Source of the DNA: Portulaca oleracea
Lineage: Eukaryota; Streptophyta; Magnoliopsida; Caryophyllales; Portulacaceae
Assembly (NCBI GenBank): GCA_029582165.1
Contig: CM055874.1
Location: 46,871,769 to 46,935,768 of the forward strand
DNA: 64,000 bases
Direction of reading: 5' to 3'
The notes below the pieces were generated by a model, which made no database searches, was not told the origin of the DNA, and saw only the letters and a program-made list of their open reading frames with translations. Within the stretch, counting starts at the first letter, position 1. Each line of letters starts with the position of its first letter. A program made the translations under genes and the position numbers. Positions 1 to 11,750 of the stretch are shown here, one piece after another.

Positions 1-283
1 TTAGATTTAATTTATAAGCTTCAGCTACATACTCCAATGCTTTTCCCATTGAATATTCAACAGATCAAAGACGTACTGAATCCTTCATAAGTCTTGCTTC
101 CCCTGACTTGGCCTCAAAGAGATACACAACTATCAGCGTTGGCATCTCATTTCAGTGAGCGGATATCAAAACTCAATGAAATCAAAAAGGAAAAATGGAA
201 TAATTCAGTCCAGAGACACCCCCTCTCCTCCCAACCAAAAAAAAAAAAAAAAAATAAAACAAAAAAACAAAAACATAGCATAC

Positions 284-852
284 CTTGTCTTCACTAGCAC
301 AATATTGCAGGTGGGACAGTCTGTCCAGAAAAACCCCAGTATACTCTCTGACTCTGGCCTACACTTGTAAGTAAAGGTCCTCCCTGTCTCCTTGTTCCAA
401 AACTGAATTTCATGGGCAGAACGCTGTATGGCCAAAATTTTTGCATCAAGAGAGTATCTAACAGACAAGACGGGTCCGTCGCTTATTGAATCAGATGCAG
501 GCTCAGCAGAAGGATCAAAAGGTGAAACCCTCCACGAAAAAACCTAGAATCATTGTCAGATTATGTTTTCAGTTCATAAGGAAAGCATAATCTACATTAT
601 ATCTTCTGATAATGCAAGATGGAAGTTATGGTTTCAACACTATCACAGTATCACCTATATGGCTACATCACTGTGCATTATTACCTGATCAGATGTTGGA
701 GATAGCAGTAACTTATTCCCATCATCATAGAACAGGCCTTTAGACCCAGCGACGCTGCATCTCATTGGGGGATATTGAATATAAACATGTGATAGAGCAC
801 CTGATCCACTAAAGCCAATGTTGGGCTGGGAACTTGATGCTCTGCTGTCCAT
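284..852 (-). CDS. RMC1/Mic1-like protein, first two coding exons (partial)
   Basis: This is the N-terminal part of a homolog of RMC1 (C18orf8, colon cancer-associated Mic1-like), a subunit that in animals supports the MON1-CCZ1 exchange factor for Rab7 on late endosomes. Exon 1 runs 852 to 685 and starts at the ATG at 852 (M-D-S-R-A-S-S-S-Q-P). It carries the segments SGSGALSHVYIQYPP and FYDDGNKLLLSPTSDQ and ends at CAG|GTAATA. Exon 2 runs 543 to 284, starts after a TCTAG acceptor with V-F-S-W-R and contains YSLDAKILAIQRS, EIQFWNKETG and SILGFFWTDCPTC, then ends at ACAAG|GTATGC. The phases join cleanly. Family identity comes from my memory of plant Mic1-like proteins. The rest of the protein lies beyond the left edge; I could not place exon 3 with confidence in 1-283. 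A 5'UTR exon at 4725-4870 probably belongs to this gene. Confidence 0.72.
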
Positions 853-1682
853 GATTCTCTGTCCTAAAGCTGACAAAGAAGCCTAAAGCACACCTGTGAA
901 CTCCAATGGCTGAGAAAGAAAGTGCATGTGAATCAAGAGGATGAAGGCAATAGAACAACAACAAAATAAATGTCATCCTCGCCTCCCCTAGCCCCCTTCT
1001 GAGAAAAGGGAATCCCCCCTCACCAAGGTTAGAGGAACTCCAAATACAGGTAGCCTTACCTTGAGAAAAGAGAGAAAAAATGCGATGAAACAAATATTCT
1101 GAGTAAGAGAGTTTTGTATCCCCCCCCCCCCCCCTCCCAAAAAAAAAAAAAAAGAAAATAATAATAACAGCAAAAAAGGCAGAAATTAACAAGTTGGACA
1201 AATGAACTGGATAACATTAGCTAGAACAGAGAAGCAGTAAACAAAACCGATAATTATACATACAAGTCAAACTCTGTTAAGGTTTATACATTCTACGTCT
1301 CAAACATTATAAGTAAATAAGTAATCAAAGCCTATGAAATAAAGAGAGAACACAGGTAGTGGATTTTTGTCTGTAAGCGGGGAAACATGCCAAAAGAAAC
1401 TTCATTGCATTTTATACTACAGGAACATATCTTTACGAAAACATTTGCTATTTCCAAAATTTATCATAAAAAAGCGATAATCCATGATTACCTCAGCCTA
1501 ATTGAAAAGATAAACAGCCATTCATCCTTTTGAGTTCAACTTCTATATGATTGTAGTAGGTATTCAACATACGTCTTGAGGGTGCAAGCATGGCCAAGCT
1601 ATGCCTTACATTTGAGCTAAAAGAAAATCAGCTACATTAGATGAAAGCGCAAAAAACTAAAAGGCAAAAAAAAGAAACGGCT
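853..1682. other. Intron or upstream DNA of the RMC1-like gene
   Basis: There is no further coding sequence that I can support here. The stretch holds a poly-C run at about 1121-1134 followed by poly-A (1139-1153), a 5'UTR piece and a likely acceptor just upstream of the ATG at 852. In the minus orientation it reads as intron DNA. Confidence 0.5.
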
Positions 1683-1817
1683 TTATCTATGTTTATCAAA
1701 GCTGCAAAATAGTACCACGCTTTTCATGCAGCTGTTCAGAGCACAAAATTCTTTTAAACACATATCCCGCTCAACTTCTGGAATCTTTGAAGCAACACAG
1801 ATCCCGTAGTTTTTTGC
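1683..1817 (-). CDS. Exon of a small twin-CX9C (NDUFAF8-like) protein
   Basis: On the minus strand a pyrimidine-rich stretch and GGATTCAG acceptor precede an open segment reading AKNYGICVASKIPEVERDMC then LKEFCALNSCMKS, with a stop at 1683. The second half gives Cys-x9-Cys (MC to SC). The cysteine in YGIC would be the second cysteine of a first Cys-x9-Cys whose partner lies in the preceding exon. This is the layout of small mitochondrial intermembrane-space proteins such as the complex I assembly factor NDUFAF8. I recognise the wording from plant homologs of that family. I could not find the first exon. The exon lies inside what looks like the first intron of the RMC1-like gene, so it may be a separate gene using the 4.8-kb promoter, a nested gene, or a remnant. 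Confidence 0.5.
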   Translation of the reverse strand, partial: AKNYGICVASKIPEVERDMCLKEFCALNSCMKSVVLFCSFDKHR

Positions 1818-2529
1818 CTGAATCCATAGAGACCATAATGCAGAATAAAAAAGCAAAAGAGTCATAGCAGGAAATGGTTATAAGAAACTGTATTTCTAGG
1901 ATGAACTAAGAACTTATGATGGTGAGACACTCCAGGTATCTAATGACAAGATGATACAGGACACAAAATTGTGATCTGAATTTAAGACCCAAGATATACC
2001 CATATAACTGCAACGGTTTGAGCTTGTAGCCAATGAGGTTGTGATGGCAATTATTTCACCATCAGCACATGAGTACACAATTCAAAGATACTTAGCTAAG
2101 ACAATATGTGTCATACAGTTTAAAAATAAATAAATAAATAAAATGAAATGAAAGGAGCAAGCATGGTAACTTGGCAAACAAGCTTATGTATTGGTTGAAC
2201 AATATTTGACAATACAGGACTACCAGGCCTCCACCAGAGGTTAAATGAACAAAGACAATGATAAGTCAATTTCGGTGTATACGAGCTGCAAATCACCCTG
2301 ATAACTACTATCAGATCGAAAATTTATCTCCTGATGGTTTCTGGCACTATAAACCCCCTCTGAAATGGTTCAAAACAACAAGCTACAAAAGTTCTGCATT
2401 TACAATTACGAGTACTCCCCCAGAATATAACCACTGGTTAGAAGTGTGCAGCAGTTCTCAATTGTCATTCAAATTTTACTAGAAAGTACCAAAACCACTT
2501 AACATCAAATACAGCTACAGAGCAGAATC

Positions 2530-3284
2530 CTGTGGATGATGCTTTCCCTTATAAGATTGTTTGGAACTCTTATAATTTTTGTTTGGGAAGCATGTCGCAG
2601 AAGCATTTTGACAGTTGCTTCTTGTGCAAAAGGGAAGTGGAATCCCCTGATCATTTGTTGCAAAGTCCCTTTGGGATCTAGCATGTGGCAGCCTAGGTAT
2701 CTCTTGGGTGTCTTCTAATTTGATACGATATTAGGATCCATCTTGCTTGGGAAAGGTTTCTATGGAAGGAAACCAAAGAAGAGTCATTATTCATGTGATC
2801 TTTTGGGTTCTTTGTCGAGAGAGGAAGTGCTACTGATGGTGTTGAAATTCCTCTTGAGCACTTGAAAGAGATTTTTGTACACTTTAGTTTTGGGATCATG
2901 GGAAGTATAGCTCTTCCTGCTTTGCAGTGTCCAACTTTGTTAGTATGCTGATAGTCTTCATTTCGGTTGTACCCATCTTCTATAAGATACTGGTTGTGTT
3001 TTGTTTCCTCGTGCCATCTTTTGGGCAGCTTGGCATGAGATATAAGAGCCTTTTGCGAGTGTGGAGCTGCCTCCACGGCGTTTTGAGGATAATTGCTTTG
3101 CTTTTGGAACAAAGGGAAGTTTTGTCAATATCTTATCTTCATCTTTTTAGATTTTGCGGATAGTCTTCTATAGGGAAGGATATAATCTTTTGTAGAATGC
3201 TATTTTTGCATTCATCACCCTGAATTTGGAGTTCAATATATTCTTTCTTCTTTCCTTTATTTAAAATTAAAAAAAAAAAAAAAG
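2530..3284 (+). mobile_element. 5'-truncated LINE 3' end with poly(A) tail
   Basis: In one frame the start reads FPYKIVWNSYNF, then SCFLCKREVESPDHLL, the Cys-x2-Cys plus His pattern of the zf-RVT domain that follows reverse transcriptase in plant L1-type LINEs. Further on, WERFLWKETKEE and GVEIPLEHLKEIFVHF match the C-terminal tail of the same ORF2 proteins. Frames are broken by stops and shifts. The element ends in an untranslated 3' part and a 15-base poly(A) at about 3270-3284. It lies antisense within the presumed first intron of the minus-strand gene. I could not find a convincing target duplication, so the left limit is approximate. Confidence 0.75.
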
Positions 3285-3299
3285 ATGACTGCGCAGCGG

Positions 3300-4724
3300 A
3301 AAGGATTTTTTTGGGAGATACACAAAAACCAAGCATCAAATTAGATCAAATCAGTAACTCATAACAATAAAGGATTCACCACCATAAAATAGCATTGCAC
3401 AGTGTATTCATTATCACCAAATGATTAGCTAGCAACCATCAAGCATTTTAAAAAGGTTACAATGAAGCTAATTGACACCTGTTCTCCACAATTTACTAAG
3501 ATCCGCTGCAATATTGAAGTAGTCTTCTTCTCCTTCATGAGCACATATGAGAAAAGATATTATCTGCAGATAAAAGATCTGAAGAAAGTATTGAATTACT
3601 ATATAAGCTACAAAGAAGGGGGGAGGGCAAAACAAAATACAATCATATTACAGAGTAATAATCATTACAGAGTAAACAGAACAACGTGCAAGCTATTGTC
3701 TTTTCTTCGCTGGAAACATTTCTTTGTTCGAAGAGTCCAAGTCATGGCATCTAGTCAAAGAAATTATTTTTTGTATAGGTTAAAAGGTGCACACACAATA
3801 GTGAACAAAGACATACCATTTTCCATTCTTCTAAAGCTAAAACTCATGTCATTTCACTCTTTCCCATTCCCAACCTATTTTTGCATTAGATGTAATCCCT
3901 TACATATGACTTTGGCAACCTCATTAGCTATTGTTCCTAGCTAGTCCTCGCTTTTTTGAAGGCTGTAGACTTCACGAAGGAGGTTACATTGGTCAGTGGA
4001 AAAAGTGAAGAAATGAGGTGTAATACAACTAGGAAACCAACATAGCAACTTCTAGTTCTCCCACCAAGTGAATACCCTTCACAAGTTCTTCACTGGTTGC
4101 TATATCTTACTTCCATTTCTTGCAATAGAATTGCAATCACCACACTTCGCTCATAATGAAATTTGAAGCATAGCCAAATGTGATTGTAGATTTTTGAAAA
4201 AGCTAAATCGAAGTTTTGCAATAGAACTATAAAACCAGAACCATTGTAGCTAAGGATCCCAAAAAAATGAAGCTAAACGATGATTAAATACATTATCCGA
4301 ACAGAAAAAGGAAGCTAAATGAAGCTGTAACAAGCTCTATTACTTCCATTTCTTCAATCGTCACAAATGTAAAAGGATGTTTATAAAGCACAACTGCGAA
4401 AATGCAGAATTAGACATAATCTTTTGTCATACATTAAATACATCAATAAGTAGATAGCTTAAAACTAGCCTAAAACAATCATGACAGGTACGAGCTGAAC
4501 AAAAAGAAAACTACAAAGTACTCAGCAGAATGTTGGACACAGAAGAAGAAAAGCACATCAATTACTTAACACCGCCACCGTGAACTGATTATACAAATAC
4601 CGGTAATCCGGAAATCAAATCGAATCAAATCAAATGCAACCCTAATTTGACGCTTCTAGAGGTGAAATCAATTAATCAATCATTGAGGAACACAATCGAA
4701 TGATCAGAGAAGAAGATTGAATAC
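3300..4724. other. Intron-like AT-rich DNA, no recognised gene
   Basis: A 160-codon open frame on the plus strand here (3462-3944) has no recognisable domain and looks accidental. On the minus strand a short segment after a TTTGACTAG acceptor near 3755 reads CHDLDSSNKEMFPAKKRQ and stops. It could be a terminal exon of an unknown small gene, but I cannot connect it to other exons. Confidence 0.4.
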
Positions 4725-4870
4725 CTTGAATTGAGGAAAACCCTAGGAGAGAGAGAAAGATAGCGGGAGAATGAAACAGATGTTCATCAACTTCTAGTCT
4801 TCCTTTCTAGAGAGAGAAACTAATTCGAGAGGGAATCCAACTTCCTAACAGTCTACACAGGGAACAGAAT
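4725..4870 (-). other. Probable 5'UTR exon and promoter side of a minus-strand gene
   Basis: On the minus strand this stretch is rich in CTCTCT and contains CCTAGGGTTTTCCTC, typical of plant 5' leaders, and ends in TTCAAG|GTATTC, a good splice donor at 4725/4724. It has only a short upstream ORF. The two candidate owners are the RMC1-like gene (its ATG exon at 852 is preceded by a TTTCTTTCTCAG acceptor) and the twin-CX9C exon at 1683-1817. The exon limits on the promoter side are estimated. Confidence 0.45.
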
Positions 4871-5372
4871 TTGACGAACAAGTGCGCTATTGGACTCTTT
4901 TTTTTTTCAAACTCATAAGCCCAATTGTGTTAAACAAAAACAAGAAGCCCATTAACGTTAAACAAGAAGCCCAATCTGGAGGGTGGTAGTTTTTCCTGCA
5001 ACTTATTAGGAACACCCGGAACATGTATTTCAGATATTACAATTGTTCACCAACATTTATTAGGTTGTTCGCCCACATATATTAAGTTATTCACTTGTAT
5101 TATCATGATCGTTCACTCGCAAATATTTGAGGCACATACTCCGGAGCATGTAATATATATTGCTATATAAATATAATCATTACCATTCACTTTTTTGGTT
5201 ATAGTTTAGATATAATAAATTGTTTTCCTTTTATGAAAAAGCCTATCACATTAACAAGATTAAAATATAAATATACATAATGCTAAAGCACGAAGGGTAG
5301 TACGAAAGGACCCAAGCAAAACCCAATACCTAAGACCAAAATAATACCTAGCCATAGGAAACTTCCGCCAAC

Positions 5373-5935
5373 AAAATGGTGAATTTTATGTTGTCTAACC
5401 CAGGTTTAAGTAATGGATTTTGGGGTGAAGCTATTTTAACGGCTTGTTATATTTTAAATAGAGTTCCAATAAAAGGGAATTCATGTATCCCATATGAGTT
5501 ATGAAACAAAAGGAAACCAAATGTAAAGTATTTTAGGATTTGGGGTTGTATGGTCATTGTAAGGGTCCCTGAACCTAAGAAAAGAAAATTATGTAAAAGA
5601 GGAATTGAATGCATCTTTATAGGCTATGCTCAAAATAGCAAAACTTATAGGTTTTTGGTAGTTGAACCAAATTAGTACATATCGGTTAACACTATTATAG
5701 AATCCATAGATGCAATTTTTTATGAGACTAGGTTCTCTTCAACTCCTAGGCCTAAGGATATAATTCAAGATGTTGTTTTTCAAGTTGAGACTTATGATGT
5801 AAATCATGAGGGTATATCTATACAAGACGATCTTTTGAATCATGATGTTATTCATGATGAAGAAGATAAAAGTGTTGAATTAAAGAGTAAAGAGCAAGGA
5901 AACCAACGGATTTTGGTGAGGACTTCTATGTATAT
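5373..5935 (+). pseudogene. Copia integrase C-terminal part, broken
   Basis: The frame reads MLSNPGLSNGFWGEAI, then ILNRVPIKG, FRIWGCMVIVRVPEP and FIGYAQNSKTYRF, the usual integrase C-terminal and linker wording of copia polyproteins. Internal stops follow PYEL and VVEPN. A short stretch after QQNG appears to be missing, so the frame changes there. The following acidic linker (DDLLNHDVIHDEEDK) leads to the reverse transcriptase. Confidence 0.8.
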
Positions 5936-6020
5936 TTAGTAGAAACTCCAAGGGACTCGGTTAAAAGGGAGACTCTATGTATGTACAACATAGACAAAGA
6001 TCCAAAGACTTTTAAATAAG

Positions 6021-7086
6021 CTATGAAATCTGATGATTCTCCTTTGTGGAAGGAAGCGGTACAAGATGTATTGATTCTACTAAGGAAAACAATGTTTGGA
6101 TATTGGTTGATCTTCCTCCGGTAGTAAACAAATTACCTCTAAATGGATCTTTAAAAGGAAAAAGAGAGTAGATGGTACCATTGAGAGATATAAAGCTCGG
6201 TTGGTTGTAAGGGGCTTTACTCAAAAATACGGTATTGACTACTTTTATACATATGCACCAGTAGCTAGAATAGCTTCAATACGTGTATTGTTGGTTTTAG
6301 CTACTAGTATTCCATCAAATGGATGCCAAGACGACATGCTTAAATGGTAAACTAGAAGAAGAGGTGTATATGGAACAACTCGAAGGGTTTGTTGTTGAAG
6401 GTCAAGAGAAGAAAGTATGTAAACTTATAAGGTCCTTATATGGACTTAAGCAAGCACCTAAGCAATGGCATCAAAAGTTTGATGAAGTAGTGCATTCAAG
6501 TGGGTATAAAATCAATGAATCAGATAAGTGCATATACTATAAGTTTGAGAATGGAAAAAGGGTGATCATTTGCCTATACGTTGATGATATGTTGATCTTT
6601 AGGACCGACATGGAACAAGTTAATAAGACCCAAGAATTTCTATCATTTAAGTTCTCTATGAAGGACATGAGTGAAGCAGGTGTAATTCTTGGTATTAAGA
6701 TCAATAGAAATAATGATGAAATAAGTTTAGGTCAAGAACATTACATTGAGAAAATTTTAGATAAGTTCGGAGGTAAGAATATAGCTCGGATAAGCACACC
6801 TTATGATTTAAGTAAGAAATTGGAGAAAAACACGAGTTCTCCGATTGATCAACTTGAATATGCTAAGGTAATAGGAAGTCTCATATATGCTATGACAAGT
6901 ACAACGTCAGACATTGCATATGCAAATGGTAAGTTAAGTAGATATACAAGTAATCTGGACAACATGCATTGGTATATTGTTCGGGGAATATTAAAGTATC
7001 TAGCCGGTACTAAAAGTTACCAACTTACTTATAAAAGTGATCCTTCGAACATTAGAAGGTTACTCGGATGCAAATTGGATAAGTGA
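6021..7086 (+). pseudogene. Copia reverse transcriptase, broken
   Basis: An N-terminal part at about 6025-6318 (WKEAVQD, NKWIFKRKR-like, YKARLVVRGFTQKYGIDY, YAPVARIASIRVLL) is out of frame with the longest open part at 6319-7086. That part reads MDAKTTCLNGKLEEEVYMEQ, RSLYGLKQAPKQWHQKFDE, CLYVDDMLIF (catalytic Y-V-D-D at 6577-6588) and LGIKINRN, then the connection SPIDQLEYAKVIGSLIYAM. It ends in a frameshift at the start of RNase H. Confidence 0.88.
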
Positions 7087-7590
7087 TAAGGAATATAATT
7101 TTTCTACTACCAGATATGTGTTTATGTTAGGAGGTGGAGTGATTTTTTGGGGATCAAAGAAACAAGCTAGTATAGCAGACTCCACTATAGCTTCGGAACT
7201 AATAACATTATATGTTGCATGTAAAGAAGCGAAATGGTTAAGGAATCTATTATTGGAAATACTCTTTGGTATAAACCAATGGCACTTATCACTATTCATT
7301 GTGATAGTACGTCTACTCTTGATGTTATGTATAGTCATGTTTACAATGGCAAGCCAAGGTACATTAGTTTGAGACATGTCTATATTCATCAATTAATCAA
7401 AGATGGAGTAGTGACTTCAAGGTTTATCAAGTCAAAAGATAATTTAGCGGATCCTTTAACTAAAGGGTTACTTAAACAATTGATAATAAATACGTCAATG
7501 GGGATGAGTTTTAGTATAGCTCAAGTGCTACTAATTACAACAAAGACTCAACTTTACAAATTGCTGCAACACGAATCTCTGAAGTTCAAA
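7037..7590 (+). pseudogene. Copia RNase H, broken
   Basis: LEGYSDANWISDKEYNFST, VIFWGSKKQASIADSTIASE and ACKEAKWLRNLL are followed, in another frame, by IHCDSTSTLDVM, RYISLRHVYIHQLIKDG and SKDNLADPLTKGL. These are the standard blocks of copia RNase H, including the DAN and DPLTKGL signatures. At least one frameshift near 7250 separates the halves. Confidence 0.85.
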
Positions 7591-8131
7591 TGAGTCTGGA
7601 GTTGTCAAAGTAGTAGAAAACATCAATCTTTAAAATCTCAAAGTCAAGTGATGTTTAGAATCTGTAATGATAAGAGGTTGAGTAATGATACTTTTAATGG
7701 ACTTTGTGGAAACCTAATTATAGGGGTGGTAAATTACAAAGTCTACCTATGTAAGTGTTATGTATGGCCGCATAAAGGAACTTTGGGCTAGAATTCTGAA
7801 ACACTCACGAAGGATAAGGACACAAGGTCGGATAATAGTGTTAGGTATTAACACTTAAGAATAAAGTTGTATATGTGTTGTGAGCATGGTTGATCAATAT
7901 GAACACAAAGTTCAAAGACATGTCTACTTTGTGATTTAGGTGAATTATAGCGTATATACACTAATAGAAAGTTCAAAGAGTAATCCACTTTCAATAGGCA
8001 TATGCTTTGTGTGTGTCCTCGAGTTATTACAAGTCAAAGTATTTCTCAAATGACGGGGGTGTTAACTTCTTAAGTAATAATTCATGCTTATTTCAAGGGT
8101 ATTTTTCCATATGTTTGAAATGACAGGGGAT

Positions 8132-8790
8132 TGTTGGGATTATTTCAAGAGTATTGATTATCCAGCATTTGAAATCATGTGGTACAAGTATAAGGTCATA
8201 TATAAGATAAACATAAGTTATATGATCAACACGGGTCAATATAAGACCAACACGGGTCGTGCTGATCTCCAGGATGTTAAACTAAGTATTTTGGTCTCAA
8301 CACGGACTGCAGTGTACCTACCACGAACCGTGTTAAGACCCAGAACCAATATGATGCTCAATGACTATATGATCTTCACCATTAAGTTATAATCTCGTTT
8401 TAATATCATATTTAAAGTCCCAATAGTTATATTATCTTTATACCACATGGGCAATAGACTTAGTCAAGATACTAATTAAGGACCTTAATTAAGTCGTTTG
8501 ACCAAGGGTATAAAGATGGTGAGAAGTTTCTATAAATAGGAGACATTCTCTAGCCATTTGAGCACGCCATCCTATAATCACATCCTATTATTATTGTCTA
8601 GACTGCAACTATACTAGAGTGTTTTAAGTGAGAAACAATATCCTTGAGGGTGTTAAGTGCTAAGTTTTATCTCTTTGAATATTTATGGCATAGTAATAAG
8701 TTCTTAAGGAAAGTGAGTTCGTCCACGACTCTTAGCGATATCCTAAGTGAGATACAATTGAAATCTATACCATACTCCTTTCATCCAACA
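8132..8790 (+). repeat. 3' LTR of the truncated copia element
   Basis: The LTR starts TGTTGGGATT and ends TTTCATCCAACA, giving the expected TGTTGG/CCAACA ends, and is preceded by a short purine tract (GACAGGGGA). A promoter-like CTATAAATAGG lies at about 8530. A stretch around 8090-8130 resembles the first 50 bases of the LTR, so the polypurine-tract side may be partly duplicated. Confidence 0.75.
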
Positions 8791-9097
8791 AGTTCTGTCA
8801 AGGACTCTAACTTGGACTGAATTTTTGAATTTCACTTCAAAAGCTCATTGAACCTGCCTATCATATTTAACCTGCCAAGCAAACTAAAGGGTTTAGTACA
8901 TAAAACCTATAGCAATATGGTCCAAATTAACAACAAAACAAAGTCTTTGGCTGCTAATTGAGTTTCCTCGTCAACCATTTAGCCAACTATTGTTGTTGAT
9001 GCTCCTATCAAACATGGCAAGTATCATAACATGTATCCCTCAAGCACCCTACAATGACATAATCTATATCTTCTTTGACTTCGGTGTTTGTCCTTCA

Positions 9098-9640
9098 ATT
9101 CTAAATAAAATTTCACTATGAAAGTATTAATGCACGCCAGCCACTATTCGAAAAAAAAGTATAAATGCACGCACATTCTATGATAATTACGCGCCTCAAT
9201 CTACCATCATTATAAAATTTCTACAATATTATAATACTATATATGTATAGCAAGTAGTAACATACAGTAACTTGTTTCAATTCCTCATAAATGCAGTTAA
9301 GTAAATTCAAATTCAAAATTAATTTACAAACAAAAAAACACAAGAAAATAAATAAGCATCCGGCAATGGTGCAATATCTTCTCTTAGACTGCAGTTTGTT
9401 TATCATATTAAATAAAATTTCGTAGAATTTCACTGTAAAATAAACATGTACACACATTTAATGTGATGATCACACGACTCAATTTATCATTGTAAAAGAA
9501 ATTACAAACATTGTCATACTGTATATGTATAATTAGTAAGTGGTAACTAACGGTAACTTGTATCTTTCCTCATAAATGGGATTAAAACAAATTCAAATTC
9601 AAAATGAAATCTTACAAACAAAATTACACCGGAATATGTG
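9098..9640. repeat. Diverged tandem duplication, unit about 300 bp
   Basis: Two copies of one sequence lie head to tail: about 9098-9335 and 9405-9640. Shared blocks include AAATAAAATTTC, GTATATGTATA, AGTAACTTG or GGTAACTTG, and TTCCTCATAAATG followed by AAATTCAAATTCAAAAT. No protein is recognisable. Flanking DNA 8791-9097 and 9641-10559 shows no gene that I can support. Confidence 0.6.
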
Positions 9641-10559
9641 TCTGTGTGTAAAATTCTAGAAATAAAAACAATCCAGAGATTAATTCAAAGCTACAACATG
9701 ATGATGTGAAAGTCTCCATACAAAGAGGGGCCATTCAAAGATACCAAATAAAGATTGAAAGCTCTATCCTTTAATTTTGTTTTTTTAAGTTTATTTTTGC
9801 GGTAAATGCTCTTCAGAACTGAAAAGGAAGTGAACACTAAACGTATAAAAGCTAGGCTCACCTCATGTGGTTTGGCTTGGTCGAATTAATCATGAAAGCA
9901 TATCAAAGTTGGAGTTTCAAATGGGGCATTCAAAAGAAGAAAGGTTGCTCTCAAAGAGTATAGCTAGGTTATCAACTATTTATTAGTGATATTGATTTGT
10001 AGAAAGCGACAATTCTAGAGAAATTTTGTATAGATGTATTCAAAATTTTGAAATTTTGTAGTATTTGTGAGTTCTAAGACTATTGGTCTATTTTATGACT
10101 TGGTTCTTTATGAGAATTTGAGTAAACTTAATTTAAGAATAAGATCCAAAGCATTCCCTTCAATTGAAAATTTGGAATGTATGGTTGGAGAGATTTAGAA
10201 TGCATCATTGACAATCTTTTTCAGCTTTTTTTTTTGTATTTATTTTAATTAATAATTACTTTTTTTATTTGCGAAATGAAAGATTGTCATGACAAATAAT
10301 CTTTGGAGGTGTATCTAAGTTTTTTTCTTTTTTTGTTTGGGGGGATATAAGTTAGTAATATATGTATTATGAGTAGGGATAAAATGAATTTTAGAAAAGG
10401 ATAGAAAATATGATGATTTGGAAAGATAGGCCTTCACTTAAAATTCAAAGTAATTACGAAACTATATCTATTATTATCTTGGGAAAGAAATAAGATGGAA
10501 AATAGGTAATAGGAAGAAAGTGCATTAATTGCATTTTTTATAGATAACTAGGTAAATAA

Positions 10560-11750
10560 AATTTCTATTAAGCAAAGTTGATGCTTGGGGATTATCAAAT
10601 TGTTGATCAAGATCTAAAAGTTACTAACTTTATCTCTATAAGGTGATATCCTGAGGATTGCCCAGGTGTTGAATAATCATGAGTTAGTAAACAAAATCAA
10701 AGGAATATCCTTGGTAGTAAAGATATACTGTTGCGGTGCCAAGTACAAGCCACTTATATACTAAATCAACTACTAGATTATCAAGAAGTATCAAAGAAAT
10801 CAATAACAAATGGCAATATCAATGGATAAGGAAATTGAATATAACGCTCAAGATTAAAATATTTGTTTGGCGGCTATGTCGTCATAGCGTCATTTGTGTG
10901 GAACCTCTTGGGAAGAGGTAGGAATATTGATCCCATATGTCCTTGTTGTCAACAAGAAATTGAATCTATAGTCAATGTCTATTCTGGGAATGCGATATCA
11001 TACATAAACTTTGGGCTCTAACCCAAAATAATAAATGGATTAATCCTGCAAAATTTTAAGAAGAACAATAATCCACGTGAAATAAAGAAAATAGTTATCG
11101 TCTTTGGACGATTTAATTGTATTGAAGTTATGATTGATAATACAATCTTCAACCCTTTGTTAACTATTATTAAGGTAAAAAGGGTATTTGTCCAATGGAA
11201 TAGCCAAACTCTTATGTTGGTTGACCTTTCCCATAGGGCGAGCTCTTTCAATCGTTTCGCCTGAATTTCCATTAGAACACTCTCCCGCAAGGTTTTATCA
11301 AAATCAACTTTGATAGTTCCCTGCTCCACAAAGCTCTTCTATTCCTACAAATTTAGCGGCTGAAGGAATGGTTATGCGTAATTGGACGGGTAACCTAATC
11401 AATACACAAACTTTCAATTCTAGAGATTCATTAATTTTAGAAGCTAAGAGAAAGTAGCAAGATTGTTATAGAGAGTGGTTTTGACAAAATTATAATTGAA
11501 GTACATAATCTTAAGGTCATCAAAGCATACAAGGAGTTCTGTCCATCCCGTGGAAGGAGTTCGATCCATCTCGTGGAATATTTTGTACATTATTCAAGAT
11601 ACCAAGCAATTAATTTTGCAGTGTGAAGTAGTTATTTTCAACCATATCACGAAGAAGAAAATTTAGCAACATATTGGATAGCGAAGATATATCATACTAT
11701 AATTGAAAACAAGTTGTGGTTCCCCAAGGAGTCTAAATGATTTTATAATA
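10560..11750 (+). mobile_element. LINE remnant: zf-RVT and RNase H end of ORF2
   Basis: The plus strand reads LKIKIFVWRLCRHS, then DPICPCCQQEIES and, after a frameshift, FWECDIIHKLWAL, the zf-RVT block. Further on, NLAAEGMVMRNWTGNLI, SLILEAKRK and HLVEYFVHYS with KLWFPKESK-like wording match the RNase H domain and tail found in one branch of plant LINEs. Stops and shifts are frequent. The left limit is a guess, and I saw neither a poly(A) tail nor target duplications. Confidence 0.65.

Larger units (their letters stand above)
5367..8790 (+). mobile_element. 5'-truncated Ty1/copia retrotransposon with 3' LTR
   Basis: The element begins inside integrase (QQNG next to MLSNPGLSNGFWGEAI and ILNRVPIKG). 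It continues through reverse transcriptase and RNase H, and ends in one LTR. There is no 5' LTR, primer-binding site, gag or protease. Many stops and frameshifts show that it is inactive. The order integrase, RT, RNase H is diagnostic for copia. The left limit is where copia similarity starts; upstream DNA (4871-5366) shows nothing recognisable. Confidence 0.88.

Noticed and set aside
1..283. Exon 3 of the RMC1-like gene
   Set aside because: The minus-strand text near the window edge (for example GKALEYVAEAYKLNL) is open but I could not connect it in phase to exon 2 or to known family wording.
3462..3944. A 160-codon plus-strand open frame
   Set aside because: No domain, composition like its AT-rich intron surroundings, and antisense to the likely gene; probably chance.
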